Assembly (NCBI GenBank): GCA_934661375.1
Contig: CAKUJH010000028.1
Location: 1-45,310, forward strand
Origin: an uncultured Victivallales bacterium
Lineage (GTDB): Bacteria > Verrucomicrobiota > Lentisphaeria > Victivallales > UBA1829
Length of the DNA: 45,310 nucleotides
Direction of reading: 5' to 3'
Notes under the pieces: model-generated
Told to the model about the DNA's origin: nothing
The model's input: the letters and a program-made list of their open reading frames with translations, nothing else
Database searches by the model: none
Position numbers and translations under genes: made by a program
Shown here: one piece after another, positions 31,888 through 41,472 of the stretch
Numbering within the stretch: position 1 is the stretch's first letter
Layout of the letters: each line of letters opens with the position of its first letter

Positions 31888-34572
31888 ATGAAATTTTTAT
31901 CAATTCTCACGTTCGCACTGATCTGTCTGTCGGGCTTTTCCGCATCAGATTCGGTGATGTATCCCGCCTGTTTCCAGAAAAATGCCTGGAATATCTGTGA
32001 AAACATGCCGGGTGTTCTCGGTTTTTATCCATTGAACGAACCTCCCAGTACCAAAGCCGTTCTGCATTTGGAAATTCCCGCTTTTCTGAAATACCGTTTC
32101 AGCGGTTTCAGTTCAGGCAAGAAGGTTGATCCTGCCGAACAGCGTTCCATTGTACGCAACGGAATGCCGTATACCCGGATTGACATCACGTTGTCTGAAT
32201 CTTTCAGAACGAACTGGAAACAGTTCCGTAATGCGGCGTCATTTCCGTTTTATCTGAAGGAGTTCATTCTGCTGGATGCCGAAAAGAATACGGCGGGTAA
32301 ATCAGCTCCTCTCTACTGGAAAATGACGACGGATCGCGGAACTTCTCCTGAAAAGAGTTTGATGGTGAAGGTTCTGCCGCCGACAGTTATGCCTGCCAGA
32401 CCATCTCAAAAATTTATGATTGGTTTTTCCGGCATAGAGTCTGTTTCCGGGAAGTTTGATTCGTACGCTGCCGATCTCTGCAAATTTCTCAAAGGTCTGA
32501 CCGTCTGTGAAATTTATGCGAATCTGGGGTATGATTATCCGGTTCCGGATGCCCAGTTTGCTTCTGCCAAAGAATCCGGTTCTGTCTGCTTCTTTCCGAA
32601 TTTCCGCCCGGACCCGCTGGAACGGGAAATCCGGCTGGGCAAATGGAATCATAAGTATCCCGTCACCAAAGATCATCACAATTATTATGGCTTGTCGCTT
32701 TCATACATGGTGGATGACCCTGAAGGCTTTTTTGCACAGTATCTCAAGGATGGTATTCTCCGTTTCCGGAAAAATGCGCCGCAGGCAAAATATCTCAGAT
32801 GGGATTACGAACCGCTGGCAAGTCAGTATTCTTCTTATGACCTGGAGGTTTTCTCAAAGAAATATCTGAAACGGCAGGATGTTCTTCCGTATGAGGAAAT
32901 CCAGAAAAATTATCCGAAACAATGGAGCAATTTCATGTACGAACAGTCTGCCCGGCTGGTTCGGAAATATTCGGAAGCGGTTCGCCGCAATTGGCCGGGC
33001 ATCAAGCTGATGATGGTTTCCGGTTTCATGGACAGAAAATATCCTGAAAATAAATACCGCTCCATTTATACGCCGCTTGATGTACGGGAAACGGAACACC
33101 TGTTTGATGTCCATTCTCCAATGATTTACTGGCAGGGAACTGATTTTTATGATGATGTTGAGCTGAATCTCCGCTATTTGAAAAAGCCGTTTATTCCGTG
33201 GATTGATCCTTCGGAACATCGGGACGTGTTCTATCTTCGTTATACTCCGGAAGGTGTCCGTCAGAACATTCTGGCGAGTGCGGCTCTGGGTGCCAAAGGG
33301 ATTGTGATCTATCCGACAGCCAGTCTTGACGGGGCTTATTTTTCGAAGATAACCGATGCTTTTTCGCAAATCGTGAATGCGGAAGATGCACTGGACGGAA
33401 AAAACATTACAGCTCAATGCAAGGTCGCCGTTGCCAATGTGGTTCGCATGGAGCTGGCGGATTCCGCAGGAAAAACTGCAAGTGTGGTCATGCCGGAATA
33501 CGATGCCAAAATACGTTACTGCATCCGTCAGAAAGGAAACAGATTTGCCGTTGCCTTGTTCAATTACAATAAAGATACAGTGTTTCTTCGCCTGAATATC
33601 CCTGGATTTACGGAGAACGGTCTGGTGAAACTCCAGCCTGACGGTGCGGTGATCCTTACGGAACTTCCGGAACAGGCTGCCCTGGAAAAAGAACTGACCG
33701 CGGAAATTCAGACTCTGCAGGAAAATCTGAAATTTGAAAAGGTTCGTTTCGGCGGCTCCACGGTTGCCTGGAGTGCATTGGATGATCATGCGTATCCGGC
33801 TTTGCTTTCCGGCCGCTGTACTTTGACGATTGATCCAAAATTGGCAGTTCCCCGTGCCTGGGCGTGTCCTTACCCCACTTGGGATCCCATGATCAATCCC
33901 CGGAAAGAGCGCGGTTATTTGGGAAAGATTTACCTGATGGATCATTCCATGCCGCTGTCTTTGGAATTTTCCCTGAAAAAATTCCTGATTGATGCAAAAC
34001 GTCCTTCCATGCTGCTGGAACATGTGCAGAAACCGTTTGGCGGTTTTCAAATGATGGAAAACCGTTTTGAAGGTCTGCATATCACATCTCAGTGGATTCT
34101 GGATATCAGCGGAAAAGCCGCCGTGCTGAAAATTACCGCAGTCAACCGGAATGCCCAGGGGAAAAACATACCGGTATGCCTGAAAGTACAGTCTTTCCCC
34201 CGGATCGGCAGCAAATTCGGCCCCCGTTTTGCTCCGGGCATTCTTCATGTGGACGGTCGAACTGTATCTTCCGAGCTGGAAGCCAATTTTATTCTGACCA
34301 GAAACGGAAAAAAATCCGGCATGTCCTCTGCCCGGATTCCGGAATATCCGTGGCAGAATCCCGGACCTGTTTCCATTTCCGCAAATCCTGCAACTCATCA
34401 GGAAATTCTGACTGTAACTCCGGATTCCAAATGCGCCGCATTCTATACGTGGCGCCGGGACAAGGAAATGACTGTGGAATTCCTGACGGAAGAGATAATC
34501 TTGAAACCGGGTGAACAGATTTCATATGAATTCGGTTTCGCTTATGATATGAAGACGGTCAGAAAAAAATAA
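31888..34572 (+). CDS. Large secreted protein with putative TIM-barrel glycosidase-like region (locus A)
   Basis: The 894-aa protein has a signal peptide (MKFLSILTFALICLSGFSAS). The first 180 residues look beta-rich. Between about 180 and 500 there are barrel-like strands and helices, with KYLRWDYEPLASQYSSYDLE, then GIKLMMVSGFMDRKYPE, LFDVHSPMIYWQ and ALGAKGIVIYPTASLDG. Asp-Tyr-Glu and His-Ser-Pro at strand ends could be active-site residues. The rest is beta-rich, probably accessory domains. I chose the ATG at 31888, which has AAGGAG 8 bases upstream. It is the last gene of the locus A operon and follows the pseudopilin by 22 bases. No catalytic family can be named; a GH-A-like or DUF4434-type enzyme is possible. 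Confidence 0.7.
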   Translation: MKFLSILTFALICLSGFSASDSVMYPACFQKNAWNICENMPGVLGFYPLNEPPSTKAVLHLEIPAFLKYRFSGFSSGKKVDPAEQRSIVRNGMPYTRIDITLSESFRTNWKQFRNAASFPFYLKEFILLDAEKNTAGKSAPLYWKMTTDRGTSPEKSLMVKVLPPTVMPARPSQKFMIGFSGIESVSGKFDSYAADLCKFLKGLTVCEIYANLGYDYPVPDAQFASAKESGSVCFFPNFRPDPLEREIRLGKWNHKYPVTKDHHNYYGLSLSYMVDDPEGFFAQYLKDGILRFRKNAPQAKYLRWDYEPLASQYSSYDLEVFSKKYLKRQDVLPYEEIQKNYPKQWSNFMYEQSARLVRKYSEAVRRNWPGIKLMMVSGFMDRKYPENKYRSIYTPLDVRETEHLFDVHSPMIYWQGTDFYDDVELNLRYLKKPFIPWIDPSEHRDVFYLRYTPEGVRQNILASAALGAKGIVIYPTASLDGAYFSKITDAFSQIVNAEDALDGKNITAQCKVAVANVVRMELADSAGKTASVVMPEYDAKIRYCIRQKGNRFAVALFNYNKDTVFLRLNIPGFTENGLVKLQPDGAVILTELPEQAALEKELTAEIQTLQENLKFEKVRFGGSTVAWSALDDHAYPALLSGRCTLTIDPKLAVPRAWACPYPTWDPMINPRKERGYLGKIYLMDHSMPLSLEFSLKKFLIDAKRPSMLLEHVQKPFGGFQMMENRFEGLHITSQWILDISGKAAVLKITAVNRNAQGKNIPVCLKVQSFPRIGSKFGPRFAPGILHVDGRTVSSELEANFILTRNGKKSGMSSARIPEYPWQNPGPVSISANPATHQEILTVTPDSKCAAFYTWRRDKEMTVEFLTEEIILKPGEQISYEFGFAYDMKTVRKK

Positions 34573-34578
34573 ACGGCT

Positions 34579-34616
34579 CTATCCCCGTCTCTCCGCGAAA
34601 GAGAGAACGGGGATAG
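34579..34616. terminator. Shared hairpin terminator between convergent loci A and B
   Basis: CTATCCCCGTCTCTC (34579-34593) pairs with GAGAG and ACGGGGATAG (34601-34616), interrupted by one unpaired A and a 7-base loop. The stem is 15 bp. It lies between two convergent operons, and T runs occur a little beyond it on both strands. Confidence 0.8.
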
Positions 34617-34640
34617 ATTTCTGCGTTCATTCTTTTTTTG

Positions 34641-37600
34641 TTATCGGACTTCAACAGCACATGCCGCACTGCGTCCGGTTACCACATCCCGGACTTCAAA
34701 ATTCCATATTCCGGGCATATCGTTCAGCGCAAAGGAAAACGGATGTTCATTGCGTCCCTGAACGGCAAGGAGATTCGCTCCATAGTGTCCCGCAATATCG
34801 CCGGATGGATTGCGGACCGTCAAACGGAATACCGTGTCGCGCGCACTGTGAATATCGCTTTTCAGCAGAAATTTATGCCCCTGTCCGGAAATGCTCAGCG
34901 ACATGGTTTCCGATGCCGCATCCGGCAGCAATGCGTAAAAAAGCGGATTGTCATTTTTGAGTACCGGCTCCGCATTGCGGATATTTACCACACTGGCGGA
35001 ACTGCCGGGAAAACACGGACGCACATTCACCGCCTGGGCAGTTTTGCTGACAGCAAGCACATATTCATGCTGACGTTCATCCCGGAAAAGAGCGATTTCT
35101 CCGTCAAGGTACAGCTCCCCGTTCGGCAGCCGCAGCTGACAGCGCGGCACAATCCCTGCACAGGCAAGTGTCTTTGCAAAAAGCAGTCTGGCTTTGTCCA
35201 ACGCGGCATTTTCCTGGTTTTCACGCCGGGACGGTTCTTTATTCCATATGTCGAAGTAATGAATATTGGCGGAAGCGTGGCGGAACATTTTTTCCCCATT
35301 CGGCAGAACACGACCGGGGTGCATCCGGCAACTGGCATCCATTTCAGCGAAAACGCCGTCCGCCAATACCGTGCCGCCGTGTTTTAAATAGACCGCAGTC
35401 TGTTTCAAGGTTTCATCCGACAGAGCTGCCGAATCCGGAAAGATCAGAAGCTTCGGCGGATTCCGGGTCAAGGTTCCGTCTTGGATTTCGGCTTCTGAAA
35501 GGAAACGGAACGGAACACCGAAATTACGGCAGAGTGTCAGATACTGCATTCGGATTTCTTCATGCTGTCTGGCGCGTCCGGCAATGTAAGCCGCCCGGAT
35601 GGAAGGCTGGGAGTAAACAATCGCGATTTCCGGAGGAGCTTCACGCAGAACCTGGATGAAAAGTTTGCCGATCCCCTGCATGATTTCCGGCAGATACCTG
35701 GCGGCGGCCTCTCCGCTTCGCGAGAGCGAATAGTCGGGACGGATCATGCTTGCGGCGGAAAATGCCATTGCTCCTTTGGCGCGGAGCTGCAGGGAACGCC
35801 ATAATTCATAACATACCTTGCCCTCGTAATTGGCATAACCTAAAATCCACGGAAGATCCAGTGTCTGCGGTGCGAAACTGTGCAGAATCTCTTCCAAGCC
35901 GCCGAAAGCATAACTCATCAGTCCGCTGTATGCCGGACCCTGCAATGCCCAGTTATTGCCGCCGTAAGCACTCGGACTCTGCGGTCCGGAGATGAAACTC
36001 AATGCCGCGGGATCGCCGGACCGCAAGGCTTTTTCTCCGGTGAAAAAGCGGATGTAATCCACCAGCAATGAATCCATGTATTCCAGATGATCCGCCCATG
36101 CACTGTAATTTCCATCGGTATGCCGACGTGCTTCGGTCAGCGTTTCGGGGATGAATTCTCTGAAAGTCTGATGCTTTGTCCCCCATTGCTGATTGGCGCG
36201 TTCAACACTGCCGTATTTTTTCTTCAAAAAGTCAGCAAACCCGGCGAGACAGCTTGGTGAAAAACAAAAATCAACCGCCGAACTCCAGTAGCCGGTGAGC
36301 GAGAGTTCATCTCCGAACCAGTAATAACTGATGCCTTTGTCCGCATACGTTTTGCCCAGTCCGGCAAAAGTTTTCTGCATCTGGGCGCGGAACTGCGGAT
36401 TGCTGAGACAGGGATTCCGTTTCAGCATCATTTTATCCTGTGTCCGGCGATATTCCGGACTGACGGACGATGGGCGGGTTCCGTTGGAACGGTAGATCGT
36501 GGGATTGAAGTTGTTCCGGAGTGCGAATTCAAGATCCACACCGCGTTCGTTTCCCAATATCGTCGTCACGAACATCTTCCGGAACGCCGCGGAAAGTTCC
36601 GGTTCAAGGTATTGACGCGCTGCTTCATAACTGTAAGGGGTGATCCACAACCCGACCTGATAGTCTTTCCAGATACGTTCCGGACGGTGTGGTGTTGCGG
36701 ATACTTTGACGGATTGCCGGTCTACAGTTTGACCTTTGAGGTGAGCCTCTGCAATAAAAGTATAATTGCGCGAAAAAAGCGAACTCCTGACCGGCACTTT
36801 TACGGATACATCCTGTGCGGCAGCAGTTTTGCCGACCTGAACGGTGCGGTCAAAGGCATCACGGAGCTGCCAATGAATTTCTCCCGGTTCATCAACCGCA
36901 CATTTCATGGTGAAAACCGCCGTTTCTCCTTCCTGATAATGCTTTTTGTCCGCGGACAGTGAATGAATCCGGAGCATCGGCAGCCGCTGTCCGGCGATTG
37001 CGCCGAAATCAACCACTTCGCCATCCGCATTGCGCAGGATAAGTCCGATCATCATCGGACCGTTCCATGCAGGGGTAAGCAGTTTGAAACTCTGCGACTT
37101 CTGCGGAATAAAGCGATATTCCCGCCGGGCAAGTTCAGCTCCATCGCGGTTGCGGGTGAACAGCGTAAGCGAACATTCCCTGCCGTTTCCGGGCAGTGCA
37201 GCCAGGTTGACTGTTACAGCGAACTTGCCCGGAGCGGAATCCGCTTTCAATGATTCAAAACGCATTCCTTTGTCACGGTCTGCCGCGGCGGTCAGCATCT
37301 TGGCAAGCAGAAGTCGGCTGCATTCCGGATAATTGTGATAGTATGCGTCGGGCAGCGGCCATGCCAGTTCCGGAGTAAGTCCCCCGATCATGCGGCCCGA
37401 ACCGCCCGAAGAAATCCACGGCACGGAAATGACTTTGCCTTTACCGGCAGTCCGGACAGCAAGATACGGCAATCCGGCGATGACGGCATGGATTTCCCCT
37501 TTCGCTTCATACGGAACACATGTTGTAACCGGAATAAGCTGCCAGGGAATGGCTGTGGACAAGTAGCCTTCACGTATTTTCATTGGCGGTTTCCGTGGAT

Positions 37601-39143
37601 AATTTCTGCTTTTACCTGGCGCAAACGGCGAGAGTGCGGCAAGTTCCGCTGCTTTTCCGGAAGCTCCGATCAGTATTAGTCCGCAGCCGTTCGCAACCTT
37701 TTCCACAATCGTCTGACGCTGGGCATCGGAAAGTTTATCGAAGTTTATTCCCGCAATCAGCATAACGTCGCAGGGTTTTTGAAGCAGTACATCAATGTTG
37801 TCTGAAATATCCGCTTCGGAAAGCAGTCCGAAGAAGTCGCCGCTGGAATTGGCAGGGCGTCCCTGTGAGAGATACAAGGCGGAAGCCAGCTCGGCATCAA
37901 GGCTTGCGGCTAATTTTCGAATTTCCGCATAGCTCTGGTAAGGACTCAACGCCGTGATCTTAAGTTTTCCGCCGGCGAGCGGTCTGGTCCAGACTATATC
38001 TCCTTCCGCGGCAGTCGGCTGTTCAACTTTATTGAGGTTAATCGGCGGCCCTTTCTCCTGTTTGCGGTCAAGTTCCGGCAGCATTCGGTAGGAAAGCGTA
38101 TTGGTGCCGATGCCCAGCGGTGCATTGAAAACGGCAAGCTGTTTCCCGTTCGGGGAAAATGCGCGGACTTCAATATCGAGAACCGCGGGATTGACCTTGA
38201 AATTATGGTCGAATGCAACGGTCCGGATGACCGCCGGCAGGTTGAATTCAATGGTGCGTTCTGCGAATTTTTCCGGTTTGTCATCCCGCAGCCGGCGTGC
38301 CGTAAACTCCAGCCGGACATCCTGCTTTTTCGCACTGTACAGTTCGAACGAGATCCGGTGTCCTGCGCCGGATTCCGCAGCTTTCAGACTGCCGACCAGT
38401 CCGCCGCCTGCACCGGAAATCTTTTTCAGCGTGTGGAAAGCGATCAGTTCCAGGCTGGTTTCCCGTACCGCATCCGGAGCCAATTTAAATTTGTCAAAGT
38501 AAAATTCCTGAGTGCATTCTTTCCCGTACCAGCCGTAAAACCGGTCAAGCAGAGCATAATCCATGGTGATGGCAAGTCCGCCGCCCGCCGGGAATGTGTA
38601 ACCCAGCCAGCCGCGCGAAGGTTTCCGGTAATAACTGAACTGCGTCCCGGCGCGCATTGACGGTACAGATATGATTCCGTTCATACAGGGGAAAAAGCAG
38701 TTGATTTCCTGTCCCGGAGAGCCCATGAAATTCTGACTCCAGAAACCGTATTCCACGGTTGACATTGCTGCCTGAAGATTATGAAATGTGTAATGAACAT
38801 GCACCGAAGTTTCACCCGGCGGCAGTTCAATTTTTTTGGTGAGTTCCATGAAATCAATGCCGCCGCCGCGATGATTGGCTGAAAGCAGAATCCGGTGAAG
38901 GAACGGAGTGAGCTTGTAAGGCAAGGCGGTCAGGAAAAATTTCGCTTCCGGAATATTGTAGAAATTGTCGCCCGCCAAACCGTCACCGGAAGTGAGGTTT
39001 AGAGCCGGTGATTTCAGAGCCAGCCGCTGTATGCGTCCGCCGACAGGATTCACTTCAAGCGAGAGATATTCGTTTTCGAGCGTGAAATCTGCCGCCGCCG
39101 TGCCGCACAGGGCGGCAAGCAGTATTTCAAGAAATTTTTTCAT
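34641..39143 (-). CDS. 1500-aa secreted multidomain GH42-like protein (locus B)
   Basis: A signal peptide (MKKFLEILLAALCGTAAA) is followed by a beta-sandwich region (residues about 20-370, ENEYLSLEVNPVGGRI). A flavodoxin/GATase-like segment lies near 390-570 (DVMLIAGINFDKLSD, GCGLILIGASGKA). Beta domains follow, and then a GH42-like catalytic region at about 830-1160. There, ISYYWFGDELSLTGYW has Glu near 945 as candidate acid/base, and FCFSPSCLAGFADFLKKKYG near 963 matches the GH42 Cys-containing signature with the typical 'RANQQWGT' that follows. A second GATase-like domain at 1165-1290 corresponds to the GH42 trimerisation domain. I chose the ATG at 39143 with AAGGA upstream over a GTG at 39158. 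The substrate is unknown. Its size is well above normal GH42 enzymes. Confidence 0.75.
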   Translation of the reverse strand: MKKFLEILLAALCGTAAADFTLENEYLSLEVNPVGGRIQRLALKSPALNLTSGDGLAGDNFYNIPEAKFFLTALPYKLTPFLHRILLSANHRGGGIDFMELTKKIELPPGETSVHVHYTFHNLQAAMSTVEYGFWSQNFMGSPGQEINCFFPCMNGIISVPSMRAGTQFSYYRKPSRGWLGYTFPAGGGLAITMDYALLDRFYGWYGKECTQEFYFDKFKLAPDAVRETSLELIAFHTLKKISGAGGGLVGSLKAAESGAGHRISFELYSAKKQDVRLEFTARRLRDDKPEKFAERTIEFNLPAVIRTVAFDHNFKVNPAVLDIEVRAFSPNGKQLAVFNAPLGIGTNTLSYRMLPELDRKQEKGPPINLNKVEQPTAAEGDIVWTRPLAGGKLKITALSPYQSYAEIRKLAASLDAELASALYLSQGRPANSSGDFFGLLSEADISDNIDVLLQKPCDVMLIAGINFDKLSDAQRQTIVEKVANGCGLILIGASGKAAELAALSPFAPGKSRNYPRKPPMKIREGYLSTAIPWQLIPVTTCVPYEAKGEIHAVIAGLPYLAVRTAGKGKVISVPWISSGGSGRMIGGLTPELAWPLPDAYYHNYPECSRLLLAKMLTAAADRDKGMRFESLKADSAPGKFAVTVNLAALPGNGRECSLTLFTRNRDGAELARREYRFIPQKSQSFKLLTPAWNGPMMIGLILRNADGEVVDFGAIAGQRLPMLRIHSLSADKKHYQEGETAVFTMKCAVDEPGEIHWQLRDAFDRTVQVGKTAAAQDVSVKVPVRSSLFSRNYTFIAEAHLKGQTVDRQSVKVSATPHRPERIWKDYQVGLWITPYSYEAARQYLEPELSAAFRKMFVTTILGNERGVDLEFALRNNFNPTIYRSNGTRPSSVSPEYRRTQDKMMLKRNPCLSNPQFRAQMQKTFAGLGKTYADKGISYYWFGDELSLTGYWSSAVDFCFSPSCLAGFADFLKKKYGSVERANQQWGTKHQTFREFIPETLTEARRHTDGNYSAWADHLEYMDSLLVDYIRFFTGEKALRSGDPAALSFISGPQSPSAYGGNNWALQGPAYSGLMSYAFGGLEEILHSFAPQTLDLPWILGYANYEGKVCYELWRSLQLRAKGAMAFSAASMIRPDYSLSRSGEAAARYLPEIMQGIGKLFIQVLREAPPEIAIVYSQPSIRAAYIAGRARQHEEIRMQYLTLCRNFGVPFRFLSEAEIQDGTLTRNPPKLLIFPDSAALSDETLKQTAVYLKHGGTVLADGVFAEMDASCRMHPGRVLPNGEKMFRHASANIHYFDIWNKEPSRRENQENAALDKARLLFAKTLACAGIVPRCQLRLPNGELYLDGEIALFRDERQHEYVLAVSKTAQAVNVRPCFPGSSASVVNIRNAEPVLKNDNPLFYALLPDAASETMSLSISGQGHKFLLKSDIHSARDTVFRLTVRNPSGDIAGHYGANLLAVQGRNEHPFSFALNDMPGIWNFEVRDVVTGRSAACAVEVR

Positions 39144-39154
39144 CGTTTTTTCCT

Positions 39155-39946
39155 TCACATGTTGCCGAGCCGGATGTTTTCCCTGTTGGCGGGAGTCAGT
39201 TCTTTTTGGGGGAAGCTGGAAGCATGACCATCAAGGAAAAGCACATTTGCCCCGATGCTGCCGTGCCGGGAATACTGTTTGAGCGGACTGTAATTGAAAC
39301 TTGTCGAAGGGGCATTGCCGGGATAAGCGGCACAGGAAAAATAGCTGAACTGATTGTAAAGGAACATAACGTATGCGCAGTCGACGATGGCGACACTCCG
39401 CGACGGACGGCTCCACGCTCTGACTGAAGGGCCGGGGCGGATACCGTCGTTGTAATTGTTCATCAGACTGTTATTGTAACCGTAGCTGACCCGGTATTTT
39501 GTGGCATAGGGCATACCGGTGATGTTGATTCCGATTCCGTTGCTGTCGCCGTAAGTACCGAAGCCGCGGTATTCCCGCGATGGATCGGCGTCGGACGGAC
39601 AGGCCAGAATCTTGCGCGGCTGAACTCCGCTTGCTTCATACATCTTGCGGAACGGCGAAGCATTCAGCCAGAGATTGGATTTGATTTCATCGCGGTTGGG
39701 ATAAAAATCATGGTTGTCAATGGTATACTGCACCATCATGATTCCCCATTGTTTGAGATTGCTCATGCAGGAAATCGTTTTGCTCCGTTCCCGTGCGGCA
39801 GAAAGCGCCGGGAGCAGCATTCCCGCCAGAATTGCTATCATTGCAATCACGATGAGGAGTTCTATCAGCGTGAACCACAGCGGTTTACGCTTCCAATGTG
39901 AGACAGGAAATAGGATATGGATGATAATGTTTTTTTGTTTGGTCAT
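39155..39946 (-). CDS. Prepilin-type pseudopilin with H-X10-DG tail (locus B)
   Basis: The 263-aa protein carries a type IV prepilin start: a basic 24-residue leader, then FTLIELLIVIAMIAILAGML. The residue before the cleavage Phe is Trp (KPLWF), not Gly. RHGSIGANVLFLDGHAS near the C-terminus is a one-residue-longer version of the family's H-X9-DG motif. Cys in CMSNLKQWG and CPSDADPSREYRG are typical positions for this family. The stop codon lies 11 bases before the start of the 1500-aa secreted protein, so the two are very likely co-translated. The FAD oxidoreductase lies 78 bases upstream. Confidence 0.92.
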   Translation of the reverse strand: MTKQKNIIIHILFPVSHWKRKPLWFTLIELLIVIAMIAILAGMLLPALSAARERSKTISCMSNLKQWGIMMVQYTIDNHDFYPNRDEIKSNLWLNASPFRKMYEASGVQPRKILACPSDADPSREYRGFGTYGDSNGIGINITGMPYATKYRVSYGYNNSLMNNYNDGIRPGPSVRAWSRPSRSVAIVDCAYVMFLYNQFSYFSCAAYPGNAPSTSFNYSPLKQYSRHGSIGANVLFLDGHASSFPQKELTPANRENIRLGNM

Positions 39947-40024
39947 GATTCCGTTTCCTTTCGCTTGTTTTGATGGTGATTTGTTTGTGATGTAAATGTG
40001 AACAGGGAATGCTCCATTTTCATA

Positions 40025-41323
40025 TTAAATCAATGCCGCACCGGCAGCAATCAGATGCGCTTTGACTTCCAGACCGTCAAGTTCATGAACCGTGATTCCT
40101 TTCTGAACCGCCAGCGCCGCTCCCATTCCGGCTGCCTGTCCGAGCGAACAGACCGCCGGCATGATGCGGATGCTGCTGAAAAGAGCGTGATCAACCGAAA
40201 TCGCCCGGCATCCCATCAGAAGATTGTCACAGCGGAGCGGTTTCAATGTCCGGAAACTGATTTCATACCATTCACCGACCGGCAGACGTTTGAGCGTGGT
40301 ACCGCTGCCGCTTGGGTTGTGAATATCAATATGATAACAGCACCGGGCAATACCGTCCGGGAATTTGCATGCATTCACAAAATCAGCTTCTGTCTGGTAG
40401 AGTTCTCCGCGTATCCGGCGGCTTTCCCGTACCCCGATATGGTGTGCCGCGGAGTGCAGCACTGCGTGTTCAAAGCCGGGAACACGGCGTTTCATGAAAT
40501 CTGTTATTGCGCGCATCTGGCGGCGTCCTTCAATTTCCGCTTCGGATAATTCAACCGCATTGATTGCGCTTTTGCGGATCACACGGGTTGTATTGAAGTG
40601 AAAAGCATCGGCATCCGCCGCCGGAAACATAAGAACGTTTTCGCGCGAACAATCAATTTCTCCGGCTGTCTTGGCTTCATCGTAAAGACGGCTGATTTCC
40701 GTTCGTTCCGGTACACGTGATTTATCTATATGGGAGAGTTTGAAACAAAGCGTCATCGGCTGACACAGCCCGTCCTGATTTCCGATTTCAACCGGACATC
40801 CGGCTTGCGCCGCCACGTCACCGTCTCCGGTGCTGTCGATAACCACTTTCGCTGTAACCGCTGCCAATCCGGACTTGGAGAAAAACAGAACCGCCGTAAT
40901 ATGCTCTGCGGTTTTGATGACATCAAAAAAAGTGTGATGATATAGAATGCGGACTCCTGCTTCCAGCAGCAGATCTTCCGCGGCAAGCATTGCCGCCTCT
41001 TTGGAAATGGGAATATTCTGCATCACATTTTCGTCAAATGGTTCGTCCGGATGGGTGTAACTCCACATCTTGCGGTTCCAGTCAACATAGAGCGGACGAT
41101 CCAGCGTTGCGTTATGAATGTGGTTAGACATAAAAGGTGTAACTTCATTGAAGAATGCTGCTCCGCCGGGCGCACCATACCGTTCCGCAAGAATAACCCG
41201 CATTGTCTGCCGCGCTGCCGTTACTGCGGCGGAAATACCGCCGGGACCGCCGCCGACAACCAGTACATCGGTTTCGGCGATCACTGGCACGGTGCAGTTT
41301 TTACTGTAATGAATCGTTTGCAT
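40025..41323 (-). CDS. FAD-dependent oxidoreductase (FAD_oxidored type, locus B)
   Basis: The 432-aa protein has the FAD dinucleotide-binding loop in DVLVVGGGPGGISAAVTAAR, an ERYGAPGG segment, and the second Rossmann motif VIDSTGDGDVAAQAGC. The C-terminal part ends SLGQAAGMGAALAVQKG, a common FAD-binding end of this family. Relatives are often found in carbohydrate loci, with the substrate unknown. No signal peptide is seen, so it should be cytoplasmic. I chose the ATG at 41323 with GAGGAG 5 bases upstream. Upstream in-frame codons reach 41377 but overlap the promoter. It is the first gene of the locus B operon and diverges from the AraC regulator. Confidence 0.85.
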   Translation of the reverse strand: MQTIHYSKNCTVPVIAETDVLVVGGGPGGISAAVTAARQTMRVILAERYGAPGGAAFFNEVTPFMSNHIHNATLDRPLYVDWNRKMWSYTHPDEPFDENVMQNIPISKEAAMLAAEDLLLEAGVRILYHHTFFDVIKTAEHITAVLFFSKSGLAAVTAKVVIDSTGDGDVAAQAGCPVEIGNQDGLCQPMTLCFKLSHIDKSRVPERTEISRLYDEAKTAGEIDCSRENVLMFPAADADAFHFNTTRVIRKSAINAVELSEAEIEGRRQMRAITDFMKRRVPGFEHAVLHSAAHHIGVRESRRIRGELYQTEADFVNACKFPDGIARCCYHIDIHNPSGSGTTLKRLPVGEWYEISFRTLKPLRCDNLLMGCRAISVDHALFSSIRIMPAVCSLGQAAGMGAALAVQKGITVHELDGLEVKAHLIAAGAALI

Positions 41324-41348
41324 CATAGCTCCTCTGTTTTTCTGCAAT

Positions 41349-41377
41349 AATATAAAACATTTTGGAGGCGTCTTCAA
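41349..41377 (-). promoter_or_regulatory. Predicted promoter of the locus B operon
   Basis: On the minus strand, TTGAAG (41372-41377) and TATATT (41349-41354) are separated by 17 bases, 25 bases before the FAD gene start at 41323. Confidence 0.6.
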
Positions 41378-41420
41378 TGATTAGAGTGACGGATTTTTTG
41401 TCAATAGTGATTATTAAAAC

Positions 41421-41449
41421 TTGAAAAAGCAGGGAATACAGGTTATTTT
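41421..41449 (+). promoter_or_regulatory. Predicted promoter of the locus B AraC gene
   Basis: TTGAAA (41421-41426) and TATTTT (41444-41449) are separated by 17 bases, 23 bases before the ATG at 41473. It is the same box pair as in the locus A AraC promoter. Confidence 0.5.
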
Positions 41450-41472
41450 ACGGCGAAAGAGGAGTTTTTTTG

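Noticed and set aside
32854..34398. 514-codon open frame antisense to the 894-aa secreted protein
   Set aside because: It has no start signal, and the opposite strand has a signal peptide, ribosome site and operon context.
41324..41472. Repeated AGTGATTA-like bases between the locus B AraC and FAD genes as operator
   Set aside because: The matches are short and inexact, unlike the clear TTGTTTTCA set in locus A, so no operator was called.
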